Origin: Punica granatum
Lineage: Eukaryota; Streptophyta; Magnoliopsida; Myrtales; Lythraceae
Direction: 5' to 3'
Length of the DNA: 64,000 nt
NCBI RefSeq assembly: GCF_007655135.1
Contig: NC_045133.1
Span: 27,191,845 to 27,255,844 of the forward strand
The notes under the pieces are model-generated. The model searched no databases, was not told where the DNA came from, and was given only the letters and a program-made list of their open reading frames with translations. Positions 1 to 12,759 of the stretch are shown piece after piece. Position 1 is the first letter of the stretch; each line of letters starts with the position of its first letter. Position numbers and translations under genes: made by a program.

Positions 1-894
1 TTTGAAAGAAAAATTCAATCTCGTCGATGCTTACACTGCCTCTCGACAGCCCGACTCCTCCCCATTCCCTCCCGGCTATCAGTCGAGTTGTTTGTCTCCC
101 TTACTGGCATGATAGATCATATTCAATCTTGCTCCGATGCTCTGGATCATAATACTATAAGCAGATCAGGACGGAATTCTATGTTTACGTAAATTTTCTG
201 TCATGCAAATTTCAGATCAGATCGCCACGGATCCAACCAATAGCATGGATAAAATTTGTTTTCTTGAGGAATTCTATTGAAATCTTTAATGGTGCTAAAC
301 AATCTGGATCTTCGGTGATGATCTCTTCGCTGATTGCTTGGTGCTGTGTGTGGATTTTATTAACAGAATCGAATCTCTTCACTGATTGCTGCAGCGTTGT
401 TTTCTTGGGATCGTGATTTGCAGGGCAAAGGAAGATGATGGATTTTAATTGATGTTTTTTTCTTTTCTTTTCTTTCTTTAAAGCATCAAATTATTATTTC
501 ATTTATTAAACTGTTCAATTCATTTTGGTTTAATGTCGAATCGGAAATCGAATTTGATTCGTTCAAAGGCGTGAGTGAGCATTGTCAAAAAGACAAGTAG
601 TCAAAAATATCAAAAGTCATAGTATGAGTGGCGAATCCTTAAATAAAAAAATAATGAAGAAGTGTACGGTCTAAATCGTAACTAATAAAATTTAACATCT
701 GAAAAGGAAATAACGTTATTTTTTCAATCAACCGCGATAGAATCACCCAATTACAAATAGTGTAAGTTAAGGGGCTACAAGAAAATCAGATCACTCCAAA
801 AGCAGAAAATTTAAGTTCTGTTTCATGTACTATGAAACCATGGTTGCAGCTTTCCACCTAAAGTATCATTTTCTATTGCATGCAGTAACTTACT
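1..894. other. No gene recognised (left edge)
   Basis: I see no supportable reading frame here. The first 430 bases are less AT-rich than what follows and could be an untranslated part of a gene lying to the left, but nothing in the sequence decides this. Confidence 0.3.
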
Positions 895-1825
895 ATGGTA
901 TGTTTCATCCCTTCCGAATCGATTGGGTTTACCCTACGGCTCATCCCCCGATTGTCTCCCGAGTCGGCCCTGTATCCCGGGAACCTCACCTTCGAGGAAA
1001 AGCTTGATAAAGCAGCTGAGCTATCCCTGTCGCGAGCACATTACATCAATTACCTCTCAACCTGAAAGTCATTATCCGAAAACAACATCCACCTCTTTAT
1101 TCGCCCAAACTACTTGTACTATACTGCCGAGGTCCTCCTCGGGACCCCGCCCTCTACCCAAGTCCTGCTTGTGGACACTGGGAGCAGCCTAATCTGGACC
1201 CAGTGCACACCCTGCTTGAACTGCTTCAGTCAGTCGTTCCCGATCTTCTTCGCCCCAGATAAATCGAGCTCGTACTCGAAAGTACCTATTGATGATCCAA
1301 TATGTGATCAATACCTACGTCAAGCTGGACAATGTGATCAATATCACGTAAGTTATGGGCGAGGGGCCGTGACTCGAGGATTGATCTCCAAAGAGACGTT
1401 CACCTTTGAGTCTACTACTCAAGGTCCCGCTTGTGGCTGTGCCAAACGTTGTCTTTGGGAGTGGGGAAGATAACCATGTTCTTCCCTCAGGGACCATTCG
1501 ATGTCGTGATGAAGGAATTCGAACAGTACTTCAGCTCCTTTTGTCTGGAGAGGGTGTAGAATGGTACTGGGAGTCTGAAACTTTGTTATCAGCAACGCCC
1601 CTCGTTCCGTGATTATGCATCCATGACCCTCCATTTCCCGACTGCCAATTACGTGGTCGAGCCGAATTATGTTTACTTCCAATTTAAGAGAAGGGGGTTT
1701 TCTGCGTGGCGGCGCAAGTTTTTCCCGGGATCAGTCAGACGACCATCATTGGATCCTGTTACGATCTCAATGATAAGTTAATCCGGTTTGCGCCGGAGAA
1801 TTGCGCTGCAGATTATAACAAGTGA
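895..1825 (+). pseudogene. CDR1-like pepsin-type aspartic protease pseudogene
   Basis: Fragments of a plant secreted A1 aspartic protease are readable in order but in different frames. From about 895 there is a propeptide-like stretch (FRID, then YPGN/LTFEEKLDKAAELSLSRAH in another frame). From 1114 comes the N-terminal lobe with the first catalytic motif DTGSS followed by LIWTQCTPC. Around 1440-1470 is a VFGSGEDNH segment. At 1500-1680 is a part of the C-terminal lobe, and at 1755-1825 the usual C-terminal end (IIGS.YDLNDKLIRFAPENC) with stop TGA at 1823-1825. Several frame changes and an in-frame stop interrupt it. The region that should carry the second catalytic aspartate (DSGT) is missing, so the enzyme cannot be functional. 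Family members act in the apoplast, for example CDR1 in Arabidopsis disease resistance. The family call is firm; the subfamily is an inference. Confidence 0.8.
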
Positions 1826-1944
1826 ATTATGAGTCTACAAATATCATCGATCAATATTACATATATCTGTGAAAGCACCATGTAGGACAAATACTAGGGA
1901 TAAATTACCATGTACTGATTTCGTCTTATCCCATGGAGATTTCG

Positions 1945-2415
1945 AGGTAATTAATTAATCCATTTATTAATTATTGCATAGATATTATCGAAACCATTGT
2001 TAGATTCGCAGTTGTTTGAGATGGCACATATACCACGACATTAATTGTATCATTATTTTTCCGAATTCAAGTTCGTCTTTGTTCCCCGGAAATAAACAAG
2101 TAATCGAAAATTAGGTAAAAAACTAAAAATATAACTTAAACAAAAGTACCTCAATGTAATGATAAGTAATACGATTATACACGAAATTAGAAAGAATATC
2201 TTAACGGATTATTTACAGTATATTCATATCCGGATTATTTATAAGATGGGCCAGGTAGTTGGTAATAGCACTTTGAGGTAATTAATTAATCGTTTTATTA
2301 ATTTTTACATAGATAATATCGGAAAACAGTGTTGGATTTGCAGCCGTTTGAAATGATGCATATTCCACGATATCATATCATTTTCCTAATTCAAGTTCGT
2401 CTTTGTTCCATGGTA
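1945..2415. repeat. Pair of direct repeats of about 145 bp
   Basis: The block at about 1945-2091 (GAGGTAATTAATTAATC ... CAAGTTCGTCTTTGTTCC) recurs with many substitutions at about 2271-2410. About 180 bp of AT-rich DNA lies between the copies. They may be arms of an old element or a local duplication; no coding sequence is present. Confidence 0.6.
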
Positions 2416-5017
2416 AATTAATTGGAAATTAAGTAAAAAAATAAAAAGATGACAGAAATATTTAATTTTAGATTGTATAATGCAATGTAATTTTATTCAT
2501 GGTATTTACTTTTATATTATATAAGTATTTTTTTTTCGGTGAGATCACAAAATGCTTTCATTCCTATTGGCTGAAATATTTAGTCTAATCAGGTGTCGGT
2601 ATGGCCTTGAATTTCTTGCCATCAGAAAGTAACCGGTTACTTATTAACAAAATATGTAGTGTCTTCCTCATTGTACCACATCGACAAAGGGAGAAAATGT
2701 TCTCGTCTATCGTTATCAAACTCGAAAGAAACTTGCAATATGATCCAAATCTTTGAAAAATTTAGATTCGAGAACTATTGGGATAGTACTCATTCCTCGA
2801 TGTCACTTTAAGGAAAGAAAAAAAATCAAAACAAGGAGACAAGCAATTTCGCGCTCCTTGGAAATGAAGTCGAATGTTATGCAGTGGTACAGTCGAACAT
2901 GTTGCATTTATGCAAAGATCCATTCCACTTCATCTTCAGTCAACATGAAACTAAAATTTCCCAATTTAGAACATGGATAAGGTTTTAGAATAGGAAATAA
3001 ATTTTACAATAGAGATAAAAAAAAGAAAGGGATTTCATGAGCAAATATTCAGTTATTGTTATATTCAATTACTAATATCCAATTAGAATGCTTGTAAGTA
3101 GTAAATTAGATTTAGGCCCACAACGATCTCAGAAATTTCCACTTGTAAATATTTTGATTGTATGTTACTCATGCAGAGTGGATGCATAACAATAACACTC
3201 ACGGAATATTTAATCGGGAGTCCATGGAAAATGTGTAAGCTTGCTGATGATGCATTTTCTGTCATTTTTCAATTATTAATTTTGGACTGAAATAAATGTT
3301 GTTTTTCATTACCAAATGAGCTATTAATTCTTTAATATTTTTATCAAACGAGCCATTAGTTTTTCATCATATTTTATGACAAATTAATTTTCAGAATATT
3401 TAAGTGTTAATTAGTTGTTTCCTTATTTAACTTTTTTTTAAAGGAATTAGTTAATTGACATATTGCCAAGTATACATGAATTAATATGAAATTAGAGAAT
3501 ATTTTAAAAGATTGTTGATAGTCTATTCATTTCTTATTTATAATCTATTGATTTCCGGATTAATGACCATTAAACCTTCGGTTGCTTTTATCTATAAGCT
3601 AATCGTGCGGGCCAAAAACGGTTTGCAGATATATTAAGTTGTAATTAAAGCAATAATACATCATACGGGTGCCTACTTGACTTCTTGAGAACACGAGAAC
3701 TTCTTTAATAATTTTCTTTTTTACCGGAAGAAATTTTTCGAAGTTAATTATATATCCAAATTTAAATTAATAATTCGTGAGAGATGACATGATAATTTTC
3801 TCTGACACAAAAAGGATATGATTATACTAAACCGCATCTATTATGTATATACGTCATTTCACTGAGGTGGGAAGTTTGTTAAAGAGTTCGTATTCATAAT
3901 CTCTGATGTCTTCATACAAAATTTTAATTTCTTATATTAAATTATTACATTGTATAGTAGATAATGTCCTCTCTGGCATATTTTAATTTTATATATTTAA
4001 TGTTCTACAGAAAAAAATGCTTTTTGCTTAACATTTAGACAAATATAAGATATCTATCATTTTTCTTAGTAAAATAATCTTATGAACGGTAGAGAAAAGG
4101 CCAATTGCCGAAAACTCTATCTCGTAGATTAAATAAATGTGGTCTTCAAACTATATATAATTATTAAATTGGTTTTTTGATGAAGCCACTTGCTATAAAA
4201 AAGAAAAGGGCAGTTTAATTAAAAAATCTGGAAAAAAAAAATCTGTAGCTTGGGTGCTCATTATTATATTGTCTCCCATTAATCATACATATCCGCATAA
4301 TAATTGAGACTCTTCGCATGTTCCAAAAAAGCGATAATTAAAAAAAAAAAATCTGCGTATGAAAAATAGAAACAAGAGTCATTGGATCCTCACTTGAAAA
4401 GGTAATAAGGTTATAGTGTACAGTATTCAGTAAATTTTTTGGCCAATAAAACTAACAATTATATTTCAGAAAGAAGAATTATTACATATTAGTATATTAA
4501 TACCATTATTGCAGAATATAAGGAAGTTATCATGTGACTGCAGCAGAACTGACCTAAGAAGGAGAAGGCGTATCGATATGCACAGTGTTTGATCTTTCTT
4601 CGGGAATATGATTAAGTTTTGTTTAGTTGAAGAAAAAAAGAATATTCATCATGTCTCATATGTCAATCATTTTGTGGTGAATAATTAAGAGAAGAACTAT
4701 CCAACCATGCAAGAACAGACGAGACCCATTCAATGAATAGCACTAAAATTCGGCAAAAACAAGAAAAGAAAGACGACGGGATAAGTAAATTAGTAAAATA
4801 TCTATAATAATAGAGTCGATCCTACAAATATTAATTTCCAAAAGAATCATTTTGGTACAAAGCCGAACTTAATGCATCGAATAATTCCAAAATGTTGAAA
4901 AATGTTCGCCTAGAGTCGCTAGTTTTCCTAACTCCCCTTTGATATGGCCCCATTTTTCTTTTTTTCCAATTTTATTTTGGTGTAAACCTTATTATCCGCA
5001 AACCTAATAGGCCCCAG
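2416..5017. other. AT-rich spacer without recognised gene
   Basis: Long AT-rich DNA with poly-A and poly-T runs. The few short open frames (for example 2753-2980) have no recognisable domain and look like chance frames. Confidence 0.4.
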
Positions 5018-5160
5018 CTAATTCATTCGAAAAGAATCAGTTCACTAAAGAGTAAAACTCTTTCAGCGTAAATTTTTTTTTCATCTATGAGACTTGAACC
5101 TAATATCTTACTTAAGGGATCCAAACGTTGACCGTTTGAACCAGTCTGCGATGGCTCTTT
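5018..5160 (-). repeat. SINE-like element, copy A
   Basis: On the minus strand this reads as a possible RNA polymerase III unit. There is an A-box-like TGGTTCAAACGG and, about 45 bases on, a B-box-like AGGTTCAAGTCTC. Then comes an A-run and a conserved tail (AGAGTTTTA ... CTTTAGTGA ... GAATTAG). The A-run and tail match a second, plus-strand copy at 20795-20928. The tRNA origin of the head is an inference from the box motifs. Confidence 0.45.
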
Positions 5161-5285
5161 GCTTTCTTTTCACCGGCTAGAACTAAATATTTAAAATTCA
5201 CGCATAACCTTTTAGGTACATGAATATATATATTTTTATATAGCCCTAAAAAACGAGCCAACATATTATAACTTAATTAGAGCCA

Positions 5286-5293
5286 TATATATA
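5286..5293 (+). promoter_or_regulatory. Putative TATA box of the VUP-like gene
   Basis: TATATATA followed by AGCACTC, 66 bases before the start codon at 5359. This is a plausible plant core promoter spacing. Confidence 0.4.
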
Positions 5294-5358
5294 GCACTCT
5301 CCCAATTCCTCTTCTTCGATTGCTTAATTTCTTCCAACAGCTTCATCGGAGGCGCAAC

Positions 5359-6159
5359 ATGGGCACGACTTCGGCTTCAAGTAGTGCAAGGTCAATCGAC
5401 TCAGCTCGTTCAGAGAGCAGTTGGACTCCTTACATAGTCGATTTCTTGATCCATAATGACAATTTTCAAGAACGTAGTTGCTCGCTTTCTCCTGGCTCTG
5501 GTGATGATGAATACCGTAGCTCTACCATAGTTTCAGATGCTGCCGCCATGAAATTCAGTAACGGGAACAGTGGTTGGCAAGGAGGAAGTCCTAAGAGAAT
5601 ATTGAACTTGAGGAAGAGGAAGACCAAGGAAGAATTTCTGGTCGACGAGGCTTTGGAGGATACTGCTTCTTCTCCAAATAATAGTCCTAAGGTACGTAAC
5701 AAATTAAGCTCATATCTATATGACCATCACATCAATATCATTTACCTGAATCTCTCGATCGACAGTTCATCTTATCATTACAGATGACAAGTTATATACG
5801 TATCTGTATGTCAACTTGTTATAAAGTTTAATTGGCTAATAGCTGATGATCTTTACTTATAAAGTGTTTCCTGTTTCATACGTTCATATATGTTCTCGAA
5901 ACACGGATCTCTTACCCATACATGTCGGGTACAACGATATCCTGTTCAGATTTGCGGCTTCAAAAGACCGGATATATATTCGAAGAAGAGAGACGACCAA
6001 TACTCAACTATGGAGAAAGGAAATGTTTCGGAGCAGGCAAATGATGAGAAAAATGGTGCGATGAGTAATAGAGAATGCGATCATCAGAGCACAGAGCTGA
6101 AGAGAAAAGGTCTCCGCTTAGTTCCTGTGTCTACGGTGGTTAAATACCAGCTTGGCTAA
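5359..6159 (+). CDS. VUP-like (vascular-related unknown protein) family protein
   Basis: Two exons, 5359-5691 and 5950-6159, give 180 aa. The intron is phase 0, with donor AAG|GTACGT and acceptor TTCAG|ATT. The ATG at 5359 starts the conserved part; an upstream frame without a good context was not used. The protein is low-complexity and soluble. It has a serine-rich start, then SSWTPYIVDFL (about residues 19-29), STIVSDAA (about 58-65), a basic segment LRKRKTKEEF, and DEALEDTASSPNNSPK (about 96-111). The end is KRKGLRLVPVSTVVKYQLG. These blocks match my recollection of the VUP1-VUP4 family of Arabidopsis: a WTxY..DF motif, a LEDTA.SP.NSPK block and a LVP-type tail. Overexpression of those genes disturbs hormone responses and vascular growth. 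No enzymatic domain is seen. The structure is firm; the family name is moderately sure. Confidence 0.65.
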
Positions 6160-8434
6160 TATATGTATGTGTTCATATGCATGAAGTTTCCATCTTGCTG
6201 TTCTTGTACATCCAAAATCTCCCTTATTAATTTGTATCTTTTCTCGTGATGATCAATCTTTCTGTAAATTAAAGCTGCTTGGGATACAGTAATTTGGGAA
6301 TAAACTTCTTTTGATCCAACAAAACCTTCAGTAGCGAAACTGAACATAATACTGAGAATTGGTAATCGCACGTGAATGATACGGAATTTCTGAGCATATA
6401 AGATGATTAGATATACTATCAATTCGAACTTTTAGGTTGGATATGAGAGCTACCGCTTATAGGTTTAGATTCAGTGAAAATTTTACAGGCATATCTCACT
6501 AAAACCAAACTATTAATTACAATTTAACTCGACAAAGGGGGATAACGACCGCCCCACAAGTTCCCATAGCGCTTTCTGAGTTTCGTGATGGTGATGGATT
6601 ACGGGTTAAGATGTCTTGTGGAGCATCGCATTGGATGTAAATGAATTTGAAAACTATATGTGTACACACACATAAATAAATACATATTGTTATGTTATCT
6701 TTCAAGTTTATAGATAATCACTACCGACTTCTTTAGAATCTGATTATATACATTTTGACCACCATTTTCCATGCCTCTTCATGTATATAATATGGCTTAG
6801 GTCTCTTTCTAGGCCTCTCATTTCTCTTCAAGCTATGTTCGAGGCCGAGTTTTATTTAGGCAAAAATATTGAAATATTCTTGAAGTTTCGCTTCCATTTT
6901 AATTAGTTCGGTTCATACTGGTCGGACGAACCTGCAGTTGACAACTCCTATCATAGTGATGAAAGAGCCCATACTTCGCGGTTTTTTGGCAAATTAATTA
7001 ATTGGAAGCAGAGCCAATACGTATCTAATTAAGTTGGCGTCTCACTATCACGAGGACGAAAGGCTGAGTGGACTTTGATTTTATATAATTAGTATGCTTA
7101 TTGATAAGTGGTTACATATTTTAAGGATCATTGTTTTATTTTATGCATATTTATTGAAGACTAATTGCGATTTTGACATATAATTAATAAAGAGGAGAAG
7201 CTTGTTCATATTCCTCGAGTTGACGCTACACTGAAAAAGGAAATTCATCTGTTCGATGCGTGTGTATGTATATCCAATTTTATGTTCATGATACCAAATT
7301 CCTCTAAATTAATTTTATTTGGAGAGAAAGCAATTGAAAATAACGAGCCAACAAACACAAATAATTCTGGAATAAGTTGGAACTTCTAATAGCTCGTGAC
7401 AAATCCCCCCAGTAGAAATAGAAACCCACTTGCCTGAGATGCTAATTAATTATAATTATCTATATCTTTTCAAATTTAGTATAGTAGTTATAGATTAGAT
7501 TATATGAAAAATAATGTTCGAGAGAAAGAGTTCAACAAACACAAATATATAGGACAAGACAAGAGGAGAGATTTGTTTATCCTTTGCAGATGCAGACAGA
7601 CAAGCCGTCAGACAATTTGCCCTTTTTTTTCCTGAGTAAACCTCATCTTTATTATTACTTAAAACTGTCATTCCTACAAGGGTAACCCTCGATCATGCAA
7701 AATAAAATTTGATCTAATGTCAAATTAACATAGATCGTGGGCATGAGGGTTGGAAGTATGGGGATCCAAGTTCAACACTATTCCGAGAGATAAGAAAGAA
7801 GTTTCCTAACATCAATAGAATGTTTATAATATACCAAAGAACGTTACAATGATTTAACAAAGCATTAACAATAATTAAATCATCAGTTTCAAGCCATAAC
7901 TTTATTCATTCAGAGCTGAGAGCCAAAAAGGTAGCTGAGAAGATCGTTTGGGTTCAGCTTGTTGAGGTGAGGTTGTAGTAGTCGGGACAAGCCACTAGTG
8001 GAGTATCTCTCCACATCAAATGACAAGTGAAGTGGGTGTATATATTGTCGGAGTAAACTATGTTGAACATAACATATATAGACAGCATATTGTCGATGTG
8101 CGCGCATACGGATTGAACTAGACGCTCTTCATTTTTAATACCCTATTCAAATGGGTTATTGGGTGATTGACACTTTTTCAAGAAACAGCTAAAATAAATA
8201 AATAGAGAGGGTGAAAATTGAAAAGTTGAAAGAGAAAGTGCATTGCTTAATTGTATGGCTCTCGATAACTATAAGAAGTGTCGAAATCCGAGTTTGATAT
8301 TCATCAAAGGAACTCCTATGTTTTCTTATGAAGGGAAAAAAAAAAAAAGCATGCTGTCGAAATCCGAGTTTGATTTTAATAAGTTCGATGTTTTTTCATT
8401 GAGGGTTGAAAAGGCCAAAAGAAAAGGCAAAGCA
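6160..8434. other. AT-rich spacer without recognised gene
   Basis: Several short open frames (6156-6422, 6517-6705, 7910-8107) show no known motif. I treat the stretch as intergenic. Confidence 0.4.
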
Positions 8435-8505
8435 TGCGCATCCGGGGAATCGAACCCCGGTCAGTACCGTGGGAGGGTACTATGATACCACTACACCAGA
8501 TGCGC
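8435..8505 (-). tRNA. tRNA-Gly (anticodon CCC)
   Basis: The reverse complement begins GCGCATCTGGTGTAGTGG and ends with GGTTCGATTCCCCGGATGCGCA. The 7-bp acceptor stem (GCGCATC with GATGCGC) closes. The D arm carries an A box (TGGTGTAGTGG), and the anticodon stem GTACC/GGTAC holds the loop CTCCCAC, so the anticodon is CCC. The T arm CCGGG-GTTCGATT-CCCGG contains a canonical B box. At 71 nt with discriminator A and no intron, it is a typical nuclear plant tRNA-Gly. A run of T follows the minus-strand 3' end only loosely. Intact and probably functional in decoding GGG codons. Confidence 0.95.
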
Positions 8506-9000
8506 TTGATGTTTCGTTTTCTCGAGATATTACTAATGACGTATAACCCAATGCACTAGGTAAAACAACCAGCTTCACCATAACCGGAGGAAGGGACAAG
8601 GTTGTCCAGTGCATTAATTAAGAACTTCAACAAGATGTCGAATCGTGGGGTTACATATGCATAGCATTCGCATAATTATACCGTAAGGTAGGATTAAGTT
8701 TGATGGGGTTGGAGACTCCAGTCCAAGGTGAATGGTCGCGCACGCTCAAACCATATGGCTTGGGCTTGCTCTAGCAAGGTCCTGCCTTGGCCTGGACCCA
8801 GCTTATACCATGCAGTCGAATTTCATAGTAAATCATCGGTGGACTAGTCATGCATGAAATGAATAAATGATCGACAAAATGGGAGAAGCAGCTTCATTCT
8901 TTGTTCCAATGATTCTGCACATTATCCATTATTAATGAAGTTTACATTTAATGAAATAGATAATAACATTGGTGTTGGGGATCGATAAACTGGGCAAGGT

Positions 9001-11766
9001 CTACTTCTCGGGAAGCTTCTCTATCAACTCCGGTATCACCTCAAAGAGATCTCCCACAAGCCCGTAATCAGCTACCTGTCATTCCAATGTTTCCAGATAA
9101 CTGAGCCACTTCCAACTAAATGAGAAAGTGAGATCCTTCGAAGCTTAACCACTTATTGGGCAAGTGAAGGAAAGGTAACTAAATTTTAAAAAGCATCAGC
9201 TTGTTGAAGCTCATTTTATAACGAAATTATATTTCAGCAGATGGATCGAATAATTTGGTTAGATGATCCTCGTAGAGATCAAGGGAGAGAGAGTTCACCT
9301 GAAAAATAGGAGCATCTGAATCTTTATTTACAGCAACAATGACCTTGGAGTCCCTCATGCCAGCTATGTGCTGAATGGCACCTGAAACTCCGAAAGCCAT
9401 GTACAGTTCTGGAGCAACAATTTTCCCGGTTTGACCGACCTGAAAACCCAAGATCAGCCAAAGAAATAAGGCACAGAAGGTACAGAGACTACAAAGTGAA
9501 ATATCAAGATTGTACAAGTTTCTCATGGTATTTAGTTCCCGGTCCAGGCCACTTTGGTGCATTAACAGATTCTTGACAACTAACTGAATATGAGACAAGC
9601 TAGAGAACTGCAAGGTAAGGATCATGTGACCGTGATTTTACCTGAAGGTCATTTGGAACAAATCCTGAATCTACAGCAGCTCGTGTAGCTCCAACTAAAC
9701 AAACAAGACGAGAGCAGAGTTATATTTTACATTGCTTCAGAACCTAGTGTTGAGGAAAAGCAACATAAGCATGACTCCACAACACGATAATGAATTGGAT
9801 CAGAACATGAAAGACCGTGAATCAGGATTTAATGTCCAATGGCATCGAAAGAACAAGAGCTTCTGTTAATGAATAACCTGCAGCACCAAGCTTCTCTGCA
9901 AGCTTCTCTATCATCTTGAAGTTCTCAGAACTTTTCAATCCCCTCCCACCAGTGACCACGATCCGTGCATTTCCAAGATCAGGACGTTCCGTATCTTGAG
10001 AGGCGAGCTTCACGTATCGAGATTTACCAATAGACTCTGCACCAAAATTAGCACGAACAAAGAACGAACTTGTCAGGTAAGATAACAATTCCTAAATTTT
10101 GTAAAGAAAAATAAAAAAATTGCTAGGCATTGAAAATATGCCACTGTTTTGCTTCATCCCTCATTGCTTTCTTATTCGGATTAATAAGCTTGCAGTGTTT
10201 TAGTCATATCTAGAAATCATCCAGTAGTAGAGAACTCTTGTGCAACAGAAAGGACGACAGACCTTCCTCAAAGGTTGAGAGATCAACCTGAGAAATGGGG
10301 GCTTCATTAGATTTTGAATCAGCTGCTTGCAGGTCCACTGGAAATGATGTCGATCGGATCGTCAACACACAAGGGTCAGCACCTGTGTACCTAACAGTGC
10401 AGAGAGCATTTCCAGCATAGATAGGCCTAAAATGGGAATAACATGGAGTAAGATCATGTAGTCCTAGAATCAATATTTGCTCAACAAATGAACAATACAT
10501 CAAGAGACAGTTACCTGACAAATTGCCGAGGTTCTGAAATTTCTGTAACGTCAGTCACCGGAGAGACATCCAAGAGGGCAGCAGCTCGAGGAACAATATT
10601 CTTCCCAAACGAACCAGATGCAGCGACCACGTGAGAGTATACCCCCGTTTGCTGAACCAGTTGGATGAGCCTGGCCCAAGGTTCAGCAAGAGAATGCGTA
10701 AATCTATCCGAATCGGCTACAAGTACCTGCAGAATCAGTAAGAAGTATGTCGTGAAACATAAGAACAGTTTCTTATTATCTTCTGCAACATCTGCAAAGA
10801 AAATTGTACTGTCGACACAGAATGGCAAGAAGAAAAATGAAAAGTGAAATCTCCTTTTATTTGCCATCAATTATCTGAAACCTGTTAAAATGATTTTTAT
10901 GAAAAGCTGAATCTTCTATTCTCTTGGTGAATCCACAGCACTCGAAAACACAGAGAGCATAGCCAAGCTAAAATTTTCATTGAACGCGGATTATTTAAAG
11001 CTCCAAATGTCCCAGCAGGCAATAACTAATGAGAGTAAAGATGGCAAAAATGGGAGAAATAAGAAGATGAAACTACCTGTGAAATGGAAGGATGACATGA
11101 AGAAGCAGTAGAAGCAGCTTCTTGGAGGGACTGGCCTGACCCAGCCAGCAACACAGAAATCGAATTGTCATGGCCAAGCAACTTTGCTGCCTCTACCGCA
11201 TTCACTGATGAAGCTTTGATGGAACCACCTTCATGTTCAGCTATAACTAATGTACTTATCTGTGCCCAATAAACAATTTCTCGAGTAAGTGGCTTGAAAC
11301 TTGTAAAAGCTCAGCCTGAACTCACAACACTAATGCTGCAGATTCGATCGTAACCACCACAAAGCACAAATTTCAGCTCACTGTGACAATCATATGAACA
11401 GAAAGGCGACGGTGAGAAACTCCTAACTTTCATCAATTTGGATAATCATGCTTTACTGAGATGTATCATTGGAACTCTCTCGATCGAGGGCTCGAGCTCA
11501 ACACGATTAATAAAAGTTCGCGCTTTGCGAGCTGATTTCAATCAAACTACACAAACTTCGATCTGGGTACTTCGTATACGATCTCGGAGCACACCAATTT
11601 CTTCTCAAACGAGCACTATGGGATGCGTCTATAGGCAAAAGAAATGTGTATGGGTCGAGATTGGAGGACTTACAGTTCTTGAAGCGGAAGTGAAGGACAG
11701 ATATCGGCAGACAGAGAGTGGGGAAGCTCTTCTACCGATCGCTCCGAGCAGCCCGCGAGTCGCCAT
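9001..11766 (-). CDS. ETFA: Electron transfer flavoprotein subunit alpha, mitochondrial
   Basis: Eight exons on the minus strand: 11766-11674, 11259-11077, 10726-10515, 10426-10263, 10036-9878, 9694-9642, 9439-9299 and 9075-9001. They sum to 1,080 nt and 359 aa, close to Arabidopsis ETFA. All junctions are GT-AG and the phases close. Residues 1-31 are arginine- and serine-rich, as in a mitochondrial presequence. The ETF alpha N-terminal domain follows ([18 protein letters not shown]). Then comes the C-terminal FAD-binding domain with [57 protein letters not shown] and the end LPEK. The protein pairs with ETF beta in the matrix. It passes electrons from acyl-CoA, isovaleryl-CoA and 2-hydroxyglutarate dehydrogenases to ETF:ubiquinone oxidoreductase, a route used in dark-induced carbon starvation. 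It lies head-to-head with the RabGAP gene, about 1 kb apart. No damage is seen. Confidence 0.95.
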
Positions 11767-12759
11767 TGTTTTCCTATTGGAACACTGCTCTCTGCTTCAG
11801 CTCATAGAGTAGAGGTTCGCGCTTGATTTATATCTTTTATAGATTTTTTTTTTTTTTGAACTTCCATTTACCCAATATTTTTTGGTGATCATTGTCTGCG
11901 AAGTTGGATAAACCTTCCACCTGGTCACCTGCCTGTCGACCAAATCTCTCAACCAGTCATACTTCACTAAAAATTGTTATTCTTTATTATGAATAATGAG
12001 GGCATTCGAGATTTGCCGTGACTCGGAAATCGACGTAAGCGTCCTACACATCCACGAGACTGGTGATGAGGCCATAGGAGCAAAGTTTTAGTTCTTTTTC
12101 CTCTGTACTATGAATCGATGTTCGGTTCCCTTTCTTTTTCGGCAATTATGTTCACACAAGAAATATATTATAGTACAAATTTCATAATTCATATGTCTAC
12201 AAAGTGGTGGTTTTTAGGGACTTGACATTGTTTCCTTCCCCCGTGCCACCCCATCTTCACTGTGAATTTGCTCCAAAATTTAAGGAGGCCGAGGTGCAAA
12301 AATAGGGAGGAGACAGTTGGGATGGAAGCGGTCTGCGTAGATTTGCTGTGTCCCCCAATGAGCAAAACAATGTCAGCCGTCGCCCTCTCCCTCCATTGCC
12401 AGAGCACAAAACCAACCTCCATGACAGTCAAATTCAACAAACCTCACCCCCCATCCCCCGGATTTTCTATCAATAAAACTGCCAAAACGAGGACGGAATC
12501 ACAGACCCGAAAGCAAAAATAACACGAAGAAGGAGCAAAGGAGGGAACTTGTTGAGGATTTGTTGGTTGTTTTAACTGCATCATTTTTCTGTCATCTGGG
12601 TCCCCTTTGATTGATTCGGTGAAGACCCGGAGAGTATATAAAGAAATATATATATTTTCTGGTTCTGGTTTTGGGTCGATTCTGTCGAAGGGGGTCCAAA
12701 GATTATATATACATTTTTAGCAGGACAAAAGAGAAACTTGGTGTGGCTTTGTTTCGAAA
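11767..12759. promoter_or_regulatory. Shared divergent promoter region, ETFA / RabGAP
   Basis: The 993-bp interval between two divergently transcribed genes has no convincing coding frame. A TATATAAA-like string lies at about 12635 on the plus strand, about 120 bases before the RabGAP start codon. Shared regulation is inference only. Confidence 0.4.

Noticed and set aside
8243..8485. 80-codon frame ending in GESNPGQYRGRVL
   Set aside because: Its end is the antisense of tRNA-Gly; the rest has no motif.
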